NCBI GenBank assembly: GCA_041389885.1
Contig: JAWKRB010000025.1
Coordinates: forward strand, 60,261-124,260
Reading direction: 5' to 3'
DNA from: JAWKRB01 sp041389885
GTDB lineage: Bacteria > Myxococcota_A > Polyangia > Polyangiales > Ga0077539
Length of the DNA stretch: 64,000 nt
The translations under genes were made by a program, and so were the position numbers. Below the pieces are notes generated by a model, which saw only the letters and a program-made list of their open reading frames with translations, searched no databases and was not told where the DNA came from. How positions within the stretch are numbered: position 1 is the first letter of the stretch; every line of letters starts with the position of its first letter. Of this stretch, positions 42,466-51,214 are shown one piece after another.

Positions 42466-44253
42466 ATGGATAAACCCCAAGCCGAACGGCCCGCCTCGCG
42501 CTCCCCCTGGGCCGCGCTCCTCGCGCTCGCGCGCACCCGCGCCCGCGATTTCGTGTGGGGCGCCGGGTTCCTCGCGCTGAGCAGCGTGGCGGCGGGGAGC
42601 GTGCCGCAGGCGGTGCGGCGCGCGTCCAACGCCCTCGCCGCGGGCGACGCGCACACCGCGACCCGCGCGAGCGCCTTCATCGCCGTGACGGCGGCGGTGG
42701 CCGCGTGGAGCCGCGTGCGCTCGCGCGTGCACATCTTCAACGGCGGCCGAGAGATCGAGTACGTGCTGCGGGGGCAGATCCTGCGCGCGGTGCACCGCCT
42801 GGGCCCGAGCTTCGCCGTCTCGATGAGCTCGGGCGAGGTGATGAGCCGCGCGACCAACGACCTGGGGCAGATCCGACTGCTCCTGGGCTTCGGCGCGCTC
42901 AACCTGGTGAACGTGCTCTTCGCCTACGCGGTGAACCTGCCGCTCATGTTCGCGCGCTCGCCGCGGCTGGCGATGGTGTCGCTGCTGCCGCTGCCCTTCG
43001 TCGTGCTGCTCACCCGCTTCTCGTCGAAGGGGTTCTTTCAGCGCAGCCGCGCGGCGCAGGAGGCGCTGGGCTCGATGAGCGAGCTGGCGCAGCGCTCGCT
43101 GAGCTCCATGCGCCTGGTGCGCGCCTACAGCCTCGAGGCGGTCGAAGAGAGCGCCTTCGTCGAGGCCGTCGAGCGGGCGAGGGAGGCCAACCTCGCGCTC
43201 GCGCGGCTGCGCGGGGTGCTCTTTCCGGTGCTCGGGTTCGGCGCCGCCGTCTCGTCGATGCTGGTGGTCTGGCTCGGCGCCAGGGCGATCGTCGAGGACC
43301 CCGGTTCGTTCAGCGTGGGGGACATCCTCGCGTTTCAGGGCCACCTCGCGCTGGTCACCTGGCCCACCATCGCGCTCGGCTACATCGCCGCGATTCTCCA
43401 GCGAGGAAAGGTCTCGATGGAGCGCGTCTCGGCGATCCTCGACGCCGAGCCCGACATCGATGACCGCGACGCCTCGCCGCTGGCCGCTCCCCTCGAGGGC
43501 GCGGTCGAGGTGCGAGACCTGCGCTTCTCCTTCGGCGACGGGCAGAGGGTCCTCGACGGCGTGACGCTGTCGGTGCGCGCGGGGGAGCGCCTCGCCATCG
43601 TGGGGCGCACCGGCGCCGGCAAGAGCGTGCTCGCCCGGCTGATCGCCCGCGCGCTCCCTACGCCCGCGGGGCAGGTGTTCTTCGACGGCGTCGACGTCAC
43701 CCGGATCCCGCTCCAGACCTTTCGCGCGTCGGTCGTGCTCGCGCAGCAGGAGCCGTTTCTGTTCTCGACGACGATCCTCCGCAACGCGAGCTTCGCCCTC
43801 GCCGACCCCGACTCCGAGGGCGCCGAGGCCGAGGCGCGGCGGGGGCTGGCGGAGACCCAGCTCACCGCCGAGGCCCACGCCATGCCCCAGGGGCTCGACA
43901 CCATCGTCGGCGAGCGCGGGGTGCAGCTCTCGGGCGGGCAGAAGCAGCGCGTGGCGCTGGCCCGGGCGCTGCTCGCGTCGCCTCGCGTGCTCGTGCTCGA
44001 CGACCCGCTCAGCGCCGTCGACGCGCGCACCGAGGCCGCGATCCTCGACGCCATCGACCGCGCGTCGCACGGCCGCACGACGCTGCTCATCACGCACCGG
44101 GTCGCCGCGGCGGCGCGCTGCGATCGCGTCGTCGTCCTCGAAGGGGGGCGCGTGGTCGAGGAGGGCACCCACGCGTCGCTCCTCGAGCGCGGCGGGTTCT
44201 ACGCGCGGATCGCCGAGCGGCAGCGCATCGAGGCCGAGCTGGAGGCGATGTGA
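42466..44253 (+). CDS. ABC exporter half-transporter with degenerate Walker B
   Basis: A 595-residue fusion of six membrane helices and one ATPase cassette (MsbA/LmrCD group). Walker A is GRTGAGKS (about residue 380), signature LSGGQKQRVALARALL. Walker B reads VLVLDDPLSAVDARTE: the catalytic glutamate is Asp, the usual sign of the degenerate site in heterodimeric exporters (compare TM287, LmrC). The H-loop ITHR is present. It is coupled (GTGA) to a second half-transporter, so the two should form one heterodimer. Substrate unknown; lipid or drug export is typical of the group. Confidence 0.92.
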   Translation: MDKPQAERPASRSPWAALLALARTRARDFVWGAGFLALSSVAAGSVPQAVRRASNALAAGDAHTATRASAFIAVTAAVAAWSRVRSRVHIFNGGREIEYVLRGQILRAVHRLGPSFAVSMSSGEVMSRATNDLGQIRLLLGFGALNLVNVLFAYAVNLPLMFARSPRLAMVSLLPLPFVVLLTRFSSKGFFQRSRAAQEALGSMSELAQRSLSSMRLVRAYSLEAVEESAFVEAVERAREANLALARLRGVLFPVLGFGAAVSSMLVVWLGARAIVEDPGSFSVGDILAFQGHLALVTWPTIALGYIAAILQRGKVSMERVSAILDAEPDIDDRDASPLAAPLEGAVEVRDLRFSFGDGQRVLDGVTLSVRAGERLAIVGRTGAGKSVLARLIARALPTPAGQVFFDGVDVTRIPLQTFRASVVLAQQEPFLFSTTILRNASFALADPDSEGAEAEARRGLAETQLTAEAHAMPQGLDTIVGERGVQLSGGQKQRVALARALLASPRVLVLDDPLSAVDARTEAAILDAIDRASHGRTTLLITHRVAAAARCDRVVVLEGGRVVEEGTHASLLERGGFYARIAERQRIEAELEAM

Positions 44254-46130
44254 GCGGCGAGGAGCAGAAGGCCAGGGGGGGCCGCGGCGCCGCGGCGGAG
44301 CGGGCGTTTCACGAGGAGGAGGTCTTCGCGAAGTCGTACGACGGGCGAATGCTCGCGCGGCTCTGGCCCTTTCTTCGGCCGTACCGCCTCGCGCTGTTCT
44401 CCGCGCTGCTGATGATGCCGCTGACCTCGGAGCTCCTGGTGGCTCAGCCCCGGGTCATGCAGCGGATCATCGACGACGGCGTCGCCCGCGGCGACCTCTC
44501 GGTGGTCGAGCGCGGCGCCGCGACGCTGGCGGCGCTGGTGGTGGTCGAGCAGGTCGTGCGCGTGCTGCTCTCGTACCTCCTGCAGGTGGCGGGGCAGCGC
44601 ACGATGGCCGACCTGCGGCGGCACGTGTTCAGGTTCCTGCAGGGCCAGCGGATGGCGTTCTTCGACCGGCAGCCGGTGGGGCGCCTCGTGACCCGCGTGA
44701 CCAACGACATCGACGCCTTCGGAGAGGTCTTCGCGTCGGGCGCGGTCACCGCCATCGGCGACTTCGTGACCCTCGCGCGGATCATCGTCGCGATGTTCGT
44801 CTTCTCGCCCCACCTCTCGCTCTGGACCTTCGCCGCGGTGCCCCCGCTGCTCGTCGTCGTGGAGGTCATTCGCCGCCGCGCCCGCGAGGCCTTTCGCGCG
44901 ATTCGCGCGAAGACCGCGCGGCTCAACTCGTACCTCAACGAGCAGGTGACGGGCGTCGCCGTGGTGCAGGCCTTCGGCAAGGAGCCGCGGTGCCAGGCCG
45001 AGTTCGACGAGATCAACGAGGCGTACAAGCTCGCGAACCTCGACTCGATCCGGTACGACGCGATGATCTACGCCATCGTCGAGGCCTTCTCGTCGGTGTG
45101 CGTCGCGGTGATGCTCTTCGTCGGCGCGCGCGCCCTCGGGGCCGGGGAGCCCGCGGCCTCCATCGGCGTGCTGGTGGCCTTCGTGCAGTACATCCAGCGC
45201 TTCTTCGAGCCGCTGCGGGAGATCTCGTCGAAGTACACCGTCATGCAGTCGGCGATGAGCGGCGCGGAGCGGGTGTTCGCGCTGCTCGACGCGCCCGAGC
45301 CCGACGCGCCCGCGCGGGCCGGAGGCGCGTCGCGCGAGCCCGTCGAGGGCGCGCCCGCCGTGGAGTTTCGCGACGTCGGATTCAGCTACGGCGGCGACCG
45401 CGTCGCGCTGACCGACGTGAGCTTCGCCGTGCCGCGGGGCGCCACCACCGCCATCGTCGGCGCCACCGGCGCGGGAAAGACCACGGTGATCTCGCTGCTG
45501 CAGCGGCTCTACGAGGTCGACGCGGGCGCGATCCTCGTCGACGGCGTCGACGTGCGCGACATGGAGCGCGACGCCCTGCGCAGCCGCCTGGTGGTCGTGC
45601 CGCAGGACGTCGTGCTGTTCCCCGGCGACATCCTCTCGAACATCGCGCTGGGCGACCCCAGCCCCGACGAGGCCCGGGTGCAGTCGCTGGTCGACTCGCT
45701 GGGACTCGCGCGGGTGCTCGAGGCGCGGGGGCTCGGCCTGCGCATGTCCGTGAGCGACCGCGGGGCGAACCTCTCCGTGGGCGAGCGACAGCTCGTCGCG
45801 CTAGCCCGCGCGCTCTACCGCGACCCGCAGATCCTCGTGCTCGACGAGGCGACCTCCAGCATGGACTCCGAGAGCGAGGCCGCGGTGCAGTCGGCCATCG
45901 CCACGGCGCTGAAGGGGCGCACGGCGATCGTCATCGCGCACCGGCTCAGCACGATCCGTGAGGCCGATGAGATCCTGGTGTTTCACCGCGGCACCGCGGT
46001 GGAGCGGGGCTCGCACGACGCGCTGCTCAAGCGCGGCGGGTTCTACGCCCGGCTGCACCGCCTTCAGTTCGGCGAGGCGCTCGCGCAGGAGCCGGTCGCG
46101 CCCTCGAGCGCCGTCAGCGCTGCCGAATGA
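44250..46130 (+). CDS. ABC exporter half-transporter, partner subunit
   Basis: A 626-residue partner of the preceding subunit, starting at GTG 44250 inside its stop. The N-terminal cytoplasmic segment of about 30 residues is followed by six helices (LALFSALLMMPLTSELLVAQ, ...). The ATPase cassette has Walker A GATGAGKT, Walker B LVLDEATSSMDSE with the normal Glu, and an altered signature LSVGERQLVALARALY (V for G). The asymmetry matches the heterodimeric exporter model, where one site keeps Glu and the other has the weaker signature. The last 17 nt overlap the convergent lipoprotein gene. Confidence 0.92.
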   Translation: MSGEEQKARGGRGAAAERAFHEEEVFAKSYDGRMLARLWPFLRPYRLALFSALLMMPLTSELLVAQPRVMQRIIDDGVARGDLSVVERGAATLAALVVVEQVVRVLLSYLLQVAGQRTMADLRRHVFRFLQGQRMAFFDRQPVGRLVTRVTNDIDAFGEVFASGAVTAIGDFVTLARIIVAMFVFSPHLSLWTFAAVPPLLVVVEVIRRRAREAFRAIRAKTARLNSYLNEQVTGVAVVQAFGKEPRCQAEFDEINEAYKLANLDSIRYDAMIYAIVEAFSSVCVAVMLFVGARALGAGEPAASIGVLVAFVQYIQRFFEPLREISSKYTVMQSAMSGAERVFALLDAPEPDAPARAGGASREPVEGAPAVEFRDVGFSYGGDRVALTDVSFAVPRGATTAIVGATGAGKTTVISLLQRLYEVDAGAILVDGVDVRDMERDALRSRLVVVPQDVVLFPGDILSNIALGDPSPDEARVQSLVDSLGLARVLEARGLGLRMSVSDRGANLSVGERQLVALARALYRDPQILVLDEATSSMDSESEAAVQSAIATALKGRTAIVIAHRLSTIREADEILVFHRGTAVERGSHDALLKRGGFYARLHRLQFGEALAQEPVAPSSAVSAAE

Positions 46131-46701
46131 TCCGCTCGGAGCCGCTCGAGTCAGGGGAGCCCACGACGTCGCGCACGCGCTCGACGAGGCGCGGGGTGTG
46201 GGGCGAGAGGTGCCAGCGGGGCCTGACGCCCCCCTCGGGGTCGGTGTGGCTGCGGGCGAAGAGCAGGTACTCCCGCGACTGCACCCGCGCGATGTTGTTG
46301 CGCACGGTCTGAAACCCGACGCTGCCCTCGGTGACCCTCAGGCTCACGCGGCGATCGCCGGTGAGGCGACCCTTGAGGGCGTCGCCGGTGCCCACGGCGG
46401 TGAGGGTGAACGACGACGACGAGCTGGCCTCGGTGCCCTCGCTCACGGTCTCGACCCGCACCGGCACGATGAGGTCGCTCTCGCGCGAGAGGTGGTCGAT
46501 CTGCGCGCGCCAGTCGGAGGCGAGGCGCCCGCCGAGCTCCTCGGGGTTCTCGATGTAGTCGACGGCGTCGTCGAAGAACCGCGCGTTCTCTGCGGTGAAC
46601 GGGGCCGTCTCGACGGCGCCTCGGCCGGTCGTCGACGAGCAGGCCCCCGCGAGCAGCGCGAGGGCGAGGGGGAGGCTCCTGGCGAAGGCCGGTCGAGTCA
46701 T
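46114..46701 (-). CDS. Lipoprotein, function unknown
   Basis: A 195-residue protein with lipoprotein signal LALALLAGAC. The mature domain (FFDDAVDYIENPEELGGRLASDWRAQ, SDLIVPVRVETVSEG, GFQTVRNNIARVQSREYLLFAR, WHLSPHTPRLVERVRDVVG) is mixed alpha/beta and I do not recognise it. Its ATG overlaps the stop of the pseudouridine synthase upstream (ATGA), so it is translated from the same message. Confidence 0.65.
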   Translation of the reverse strand: MTRPAFARSLPLALALLAGACSSTTGRGAVETAPFTAENARFFDDAVDYIENPEELGGRLASDWRAQIDHLSRESDLIVPVRVETVSEGTEASSSSSFTLTAVGTGDALKGRLTGDRRVSLRVTEGSVGFQTVRNNIARVQSREYLLFARSHTDPEGGVRPRWHLSPHTPRLVERVRDVVGSPDSSGSERIIRQR

Positions 46702-47756
46702 GAAAATCGGGTACCACCGGGCGGCAGCGCCGTCGAGGGATCGCGTCGAGACGCGCAGAACGCGGCGAGATCGGCGGCGAGGGGCGCGGTGACCGTCAGC
46801 GCCTCGCCCCGCGGGTGGGTGAAGCGAATCGAGTGCGCGTGGAGGGCCTGCCGCGGGAGCAGCAGGAGCGCCAGGAGCTCGTCGTCGAGGGGCCCCTCGA
46901 GGCAGCGGAGAAAGACCTCGTCGCCGTGCGCGTAGAGCTTGTCGCCCACGATGGGCGCGCCGGCGTGGGCCAGGTGCACGCGGATCTGGTGCTGCCGACC
47001 GGTCTCGGGGTGGCACGCGACGCGGGTGAAGCCTGGCATTCGCTCGAGCACCTCGAAGCGCGTGCGCGAGGCCAGGCCGCCCTGCGCGACGGGGCGCACG
47101 CACATGCGAACGCCCACCGCGCCCCCCTCGAGGCAGAGGGGCGCGTCGACCTCGAAGCGGTCGTCGGCGAGCTCGCCGTGCACCACGGCCTGGTAGGTCT
47201 TCTCGACGTCGCGTCCCGCGAAGGCCGCCTTGAGGTGGCGCTCGGCGGCGTAGTTGCGCGCCGCGAGGAGCACCCCCGAGGTCTCGCGGTCGAGGCGGTG
47301 CGCCAGCGCGACGTGCTCCCCCGGGAAGCGCTCGGACAGCACCGTGGTGAGGGTGTTGCGGTGGTACTTCGCCGTGGGGTGCACCGGGAGACCGGGGGGC
47401 TTGTCGACGGCGATGAGGTCGTCGTCGACGTGCAGGAGGCTCACGTCGCGGGGCGCGTCGGGCTCCTCCCACATCGGGCGAAAGACCACGATCACCTCGA
47501 GGGCGCGCACGCGTCGGGAAGGGCTCAGCTGCCGGGCCTCGGCGTCGAAGGCCCAGTCGTCGACGATGCGCTGCGCGCGGCTGCGCGTGAGCCGCGGCAT
47601 CTCGGTGGCGAGCCAGCGATCGAGCCGCAGGCCCGCGTGCTCGGGGCGCACCGTGAAGACCGACGCGAGGGCGTCGTCGGGCACCGAGGCGGGGCGCCGG
47701 TAGTCGGGCTTGGGAGGCCGTCTCTCCCTCGGGCTGGTTGGCTGCCGGTGGCGCAT
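46698..47756 (-). CDS. RluA-family pseudouridine synthase
   Basis: Converts uridine to pseudouridine in rRNA or tRNA. It has 352 residues from ATG 47756. The N-terminal S4-like domain (LRLDRWLATEMPRLTRSRAQRIV) precedes the catalytic core: LLHVDDDLIAVDKPPGLPVHPT, then HRLDRETSGVLLAAR with the catalytic Asp of HRLDxxTSG, and CHPETGRQHQIRVHLAHAGAPIVGD. The start codon lies 19 bp from that of the divergent PDZ protein. A second family member is at 56.5 kb. Confidence 0.92.
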   Translation of the reverse strand: MRHRQPTSPRERRPPKPDYRRPASVPDDALASVFTVRPEHAGLRLDRWLATEMPRLTRSRAQRIVDDWAFDAEARQLSPSRRVRALEVIVVFRPMWEEPDAPRDVSLLHVDDDLIAVDKPPGLPVHPTAKYHRNTLTTVLSERFPGEHVALAHRLDRETSGVLLAARNYAAERHLKAAFAGRDVEKTYQAVVHGELADDRFEVDAPLCLEGGAVGVRMCVRPVAQGGLASRTRFEVLERMPGFTRVACHPETGRQHQIRVHLAHAGAPIVGDKLYAHGDEVFLRCLEGPLDDELLALLLLPRQALHAHSIRFTHPRGEALTVTAPLAADLAAFCASRRDPSTALPPGGTRFS

Positions 47757-47775
47757 CTGTGCGAAGGTCTCTGCG

Positions 47776-50682
47776 ATGACCGAGAGCGGTGGGAATAGCA
47801 CGGCCCGGCCGAGCGATCCCGCTGCGGTGCTTCGCGTCTGGGCGCTCGTGCTGCTGGTCGTCGCGGTCCTGCCCGTGTCGGACTCCCTGCGCGCGCTGCT
47901 CGGGACGAGGCGCGGCGAGGCCGCGGTCGCCCCCGCGGCGGGCAGGCGCGAGGCCACGCTCCGCGGCGCGGTGAAGGGCGAAGACGGCGCGCCGGTGCAG
48001 GGCGCTCGGGTGCTCGCGGCGCTGGTGCGCGACGGGCTGAGCTGGCACGTCGCCGACGTGCGCAGCGACGCGCGGGGGTGGTTCTCGACGGGACCGATCC
48101 CGCCCGGTGAGATCCAGCTGGTGGTCTCTGCCGCGGGGCGCACCCGGGCGTTGATTCGACTGCCGGTGCAGGGCGACGCGGTGGCGCCGACGCTCGTGCT
48201 CGCGCCGTCGAGCCGCATCGCGGGGGTGGTGTCGGAGCGGCGAGGCGACGCGCTGACCCCGCTCGCGGGCGCGGTGGTGCGCGCGGTCTCTGAGGGCGGC
48301 GACGGCGCCTGGCCCTTCGTCGCGCGCACCGACGCGAACGGTCGCTACACCCTCGACGGTCTGCCCCCGGGCGGCACCTGGCGGGTCGAGCTCGACGCGC
48401 CGGGGCACGAGCGAACCCGGCGCCTCGGCGTGCTGGCGCCGTCGACCTCCCTCAGCCTCGTGGCCCGCGCCCTTGCGACCCTCGAGGGCGTCGTGCGCGA
48501 CGCGCACGGCGAGCCCGCGCCGACGGCGCGCGTGAGCATCTCGGGCTCCGGCATCTGGCCGTCGCGCGCGATCCCGCTGCTGCACGACGGGCGGTTCTTG
48601 ATCAGCGACGTGCCCGCGGGCGTGTACGAGCTCCGGGCGTCGCGGGACGACGACGTGGCCGACCCCGTGGCGCCGCTGATCCTCGAGCCGGGCGGGCGCG
48701 AGGAGGTCTCGATGCGCCTCGCGCCCGGCGGCGCGGTCGCGGGGGTCGTGCGCGACGCGGTGTCGGGCGGCGGCGTCGTGGGCGCGCGGGTGGTGGTCAC
48801 CGAAGACTCGCTGTCGATGGCCCCGCACGCGCTCCGCACCGACGAGGGCGGGCGCTTCGCCCTGCGGGGCCTCGTGCGCCGACCCCACCGCGTGGCGGTG
48901 TACGCGCCGGGCTACGCGCCGGTGCAGGGCGCGCTGGCCCTCGCGGGCGCCCCCCTCGAGCTGCGACTGGACCGCGGGGTGACCGTCGAGGGACGCCTGG
49001 TCGACTCCCGCGGCGCGCCCATTCGAAGCGCTCGGGTCGAGCTGCTCTCCGAAGACCTCGACGGCCACGCGGTGTGGTGGAACGGCGCCACCGTCGCGTT
49101 TCGTGACGCGCTCTTCTCCGAGCAGGCGCGCGGCCCGCGGCCGCTGGAGCCGCGCGGAGAGCTGGGCGTCACGCGGGGCCGGGTGCCGCTCGTCCCGCTC
49201 GAGGCGGTGCCGATGGGCGTCGAGGCCGAGCGCGCGACGCCGGGGTGGACCACCGACGACGCGGGGCGCTTTCACCTCGTCGACGTGCCGCCGGGGGTGA
49301 TCCGGGTGGCGGTCAGCCACGTCGCGTACGTGCGGGCGCAGTCTGACCCCCAGACGGCTCGGCCTGGCGAGACCGTGACGCTCGAGCTGGTCGCGCACGA
49401 GGGCGGCGCGGTCGAGGGGCGCGTGCTCACCGACCGGGGCTTTCCGATGGCGGGGGTGCAGGTGGAGCTCCGGGCCGAGCGAGAGGTCGCGCCGCGCCGG
49501 GTCTTCACCTCCCGCGACGGGTCGTTTCGCGCGGCGTCGCTCCTCGGCCGCACGACGCTCGTCGCGTGGGTGCAGGGGCGCGTCGCCGCGCGGGCCGAGA
49601 CCGAGGTCGCCGACGGCGCGTCGCAGGTGGTGAACCTCACGGTGCCCGGCTCGCTGCGCCGCGTCGAGGGCCGCGTGCTCGACGCGCGCGGCTTCCCGGT
49701 GTCGGGCGCGACGATCTCGATCACGAGCCTCGAGCGCGCGGCCCTGGGCACGGTGCAGACGTTCTCTGAGGCCGACGGCACCTTCGACACGGTCCTCGGC
49801 GGCACCCGCGGCGTGAGCATCGAGGTGCGTCACCCCGAGCACGCGCCCCGCGGCCTCCGCGTCGAGAACCCAGCCCGCCCCATTCGCATCGAGCTCGCCG
49901 AGGGCGCGGCGCTCGTGGTCCAGGTCGAGCACGACGGGTGCGCCACCGGGGGCGGCCGCGCCGAGCTGCGCACCCCCTGCGGGCCCTCGCGGGTGCCCCT
50001 CGTGGAGGGCGAGCCCACGCGCTTCGAGCGGCTCTGCGCGGGGCGTGCGACGCTCGTGGTCGAGGCGCCCGGCTGCCTCGACGCGCAGCGCACGGCGCAG
50101 GTCCCGAGCTCGGGCGAGCTGTCCCTCGGGCGCCTCGAGCTGCGCGGCGGAGGCGGCGCGACGGGCGAGGTGCTCGACGGCGACGGCGAGCCCGTGGCGG
50201 GCGCGGTGATCTCTCGCGAGGGTGACGAGGCAGGACTGACCGCGCGCTCGGGGCGCCGCGGGGAGTTCACGATCGCGCCGCTGCCGGAGGGGGACGTCGG
50301 CCTCGTCGCGAGGCACCCCTCCCTGGGCACGTCGCTCACGGCGACGGTGCGCATCCTCCGCGGGACCACCGCCAGGGGCGCGCTCCTGCGCATGCAGCGC
50401 ACGGCGCGGGACGGGTCGCGGGCGGTCTCCGCGGAGTCGGTCACGCTGGAGGAGGGCGCCGCGCGGGGCGAGGTGCTCGTGCGGTCGGTCGCGACGAACT
50501 CGACCGCCGAGCGCGCGGGCGTGAGACCAGGCGACCGCGTGGTGAGCGCGGGCGCCGCCGCGGTGCGCTCGCTGCGCGACGCCGAGCGACGCATGACGGG
50601 CCCCCCGGGCGACGAGGTCGTGCTCGAGCTGGAGCGCGACGGGCAGCGCCGCACGGTTCGCTTCGTTCGAGAATCCCGGTAG
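47776..50682 (+). CDS. Large membrane-anchored repeat protein with C-terminal PDZ domain
   Basis: 968 residues. A membrane helix near the N-terminus (VWALVLLVVAVLPV, about 24-37) anchors a long outside part built from about nine carboxypeptidase-regulatory-like beta-sandwich repeats (recurrent G-V/A-V-x-x-x-x-G-x-P-V/L and RT-D-A-x-G-R-F/Y patterns, e.g. RTDANGRYTLDGLPPGG, TDDAGRFHLVDVPPG, SRDGSFRAASLLG). It ends with a PDZ-type domain (RAGVRPGDRVVSAGAAAVRS). It resembles myxobacterial surface or adhesion scaffolds. No catalytic motif is evident. Confidence 0.75.
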   Translation: MTESGGNSTARPSDPAAVLRVWALVLLVVAVLPVSDSLRALLGTRRGEAAVAPAAGRREATLRGAVKGEDGAPVQGARVLAALVRDGLSWHVADVRSDARGWFSTGPIPPGEIQLVVSAAGRTRALIRLPVQGDAVAPTLVLAPSSRIAGVVSERRGDALTPLAGAVVRAVSEGGDGAWPFVARTDANGRYTLDGLPPGGTWRVELDAPGHERTRRLGVLAPSTSLSLVARALATLEGVVRDAHGEPAPTARVSISGSGIWPSRAIPLLHDGRFLISDVPAGVYELRASRDDDVADPVAPLILEPGGREEVSMRLAPGGAVAGVVRDAVSGGGVVGARVVVTEDSLSMAPHALRTDEGGRFALRGLVRRPHRVAVYAPGYAPVQGALALAGAPLELRLDRGVTVEGRLVDSRGAPIRSARVELLSEDLDGHAVWWNGATVAFRDALFSEQARGPRPLEPRGELGVTRGRVPLVPLEAVPMGVEAERATPGWTTDDAGRFHLVDVPPGVIRVAVSHVAYVRAQSDPQTARPGETVTLELVAHEGGAVEGRVLTDRGFPMAGVQVELRAEREVAPRRVFTSRDGSFRAASLLGRTTLVAWVQGRVAARAETEVADGASQVVNLTVPGSLRRVEGRVLDARGFPVSGATISITSLERAALGTVQTFSEADGTFDTVLGGTRGVSIEVRHPEHAPRGLRVENPARPIRIELAEGAALVVQVEHDGCATGGGRAELRTPCGPSRVPLVEGEPTRFERLCAGRATLVVEAPGCLDAQRTAQVPSSGELSLGRLELRGGGGATGEVLDGDGEPVAGAVISREGDEAGLTARSGRRGEFTIAPLPEGDVGLVARHPSLGTSLTATVRILRGTTARGALLRMQRTARDGSRAVSAESVTLEEGAARGEVLVRSVATNSTAERAGVRPGDRVVSAGAAAVRSLRDAERRMTGPPGDEVVLELERDGQRRTVRFVRESR

Positions 50683-50728
50683 CTTCTGGGGCATCGAATG
50701 AGCCACGGATCACCGAAGGAACCGCACC

Positions 50729-51214
50729 ATGTCTACGCTCCATGATTTTTCGATGAAGTCCCTCGACGGCTCGGCGCTCCCCCTCGATCGCTTCAAGGGC
50801 AAGGTCGTGCTCGTGGTGAACGTCGCGTCGCGCTGCGGGTTCACCAGGCAGTACGCGGGGCTGCAGGCGCTCTGGGCCGAGCGCGCGGGCGACGGGCTCG
50901 TGGTGCTCGGCGTGCCGGCCAACGAGTTCGGCGCGCAGGAGCCCGGCAGCGACGAGGAGATCAAGGGCTTCTGCGAGACGAACTACGGCGTGACCTTTCC
51001 GATGTGCTCGAAGGTCGTGGTCAAGGGCGAGGGGCAGCACCCGCTCTACGCCTGGCTCACCTCCGCCGCCGACCCCGCGGGCGACGTGAGCTGGAACTTC
51101 GAGAAGTTCCTGATCGGTCGAGACGGCGCGGTGGTCGGGCGCTTTCGCTCGAACGTCTCGCCCGAGTCGGCCGAGCTGCGCGGCGCGATCTCCGCCGCGC
51201 TGAGCGCGTCATGA
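50729..51214 (+). CDS. Glutathione peroxidase-family thiol peroxidase
   Basis: A 161-residue peroxidase reducing H2O2 and lipid hydroperoxides. The catalytic Cys is C36 in VNVASRCGFT (a cysteine, not selenocysteine, version). The active-site Trp/Asn are in SWNFEKFLIG. The normally conserved Gln loop reads GVPANEFGAQEPG, with Gln present but Asn-Glu before it. Bacterial members generally use thioredoxin. An AAGGAA ribosome binding site precedes the ATG. The stop overlaps the aldehyde dehydrogenase start, suggesting a joint oxidative and aldehyde stress role. Confidence 0.93.
   Translation: MSTLHDFSMKSLDGSALPLDRFKGKVVLVVNVASRCGFTRQYAGLQALWAERAGDGLVVLGVPANEFGAQEPGSDEEIKGFCETNYGVTFPMCSKVVVKGEGQHPLYAWLTSAADPAGDVSWNFEKFLIGRDGAVVGRFRSNVSPESAELRGAISAALSAS

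Noticed and set aside
46114..50706. A 1530-codon minus-strand frame through the PDZ protein
   Set aside because: It fuses a shadow frame to the real lipoprotein frame (46114-46701); only the latter has a lipobox and stable composition.
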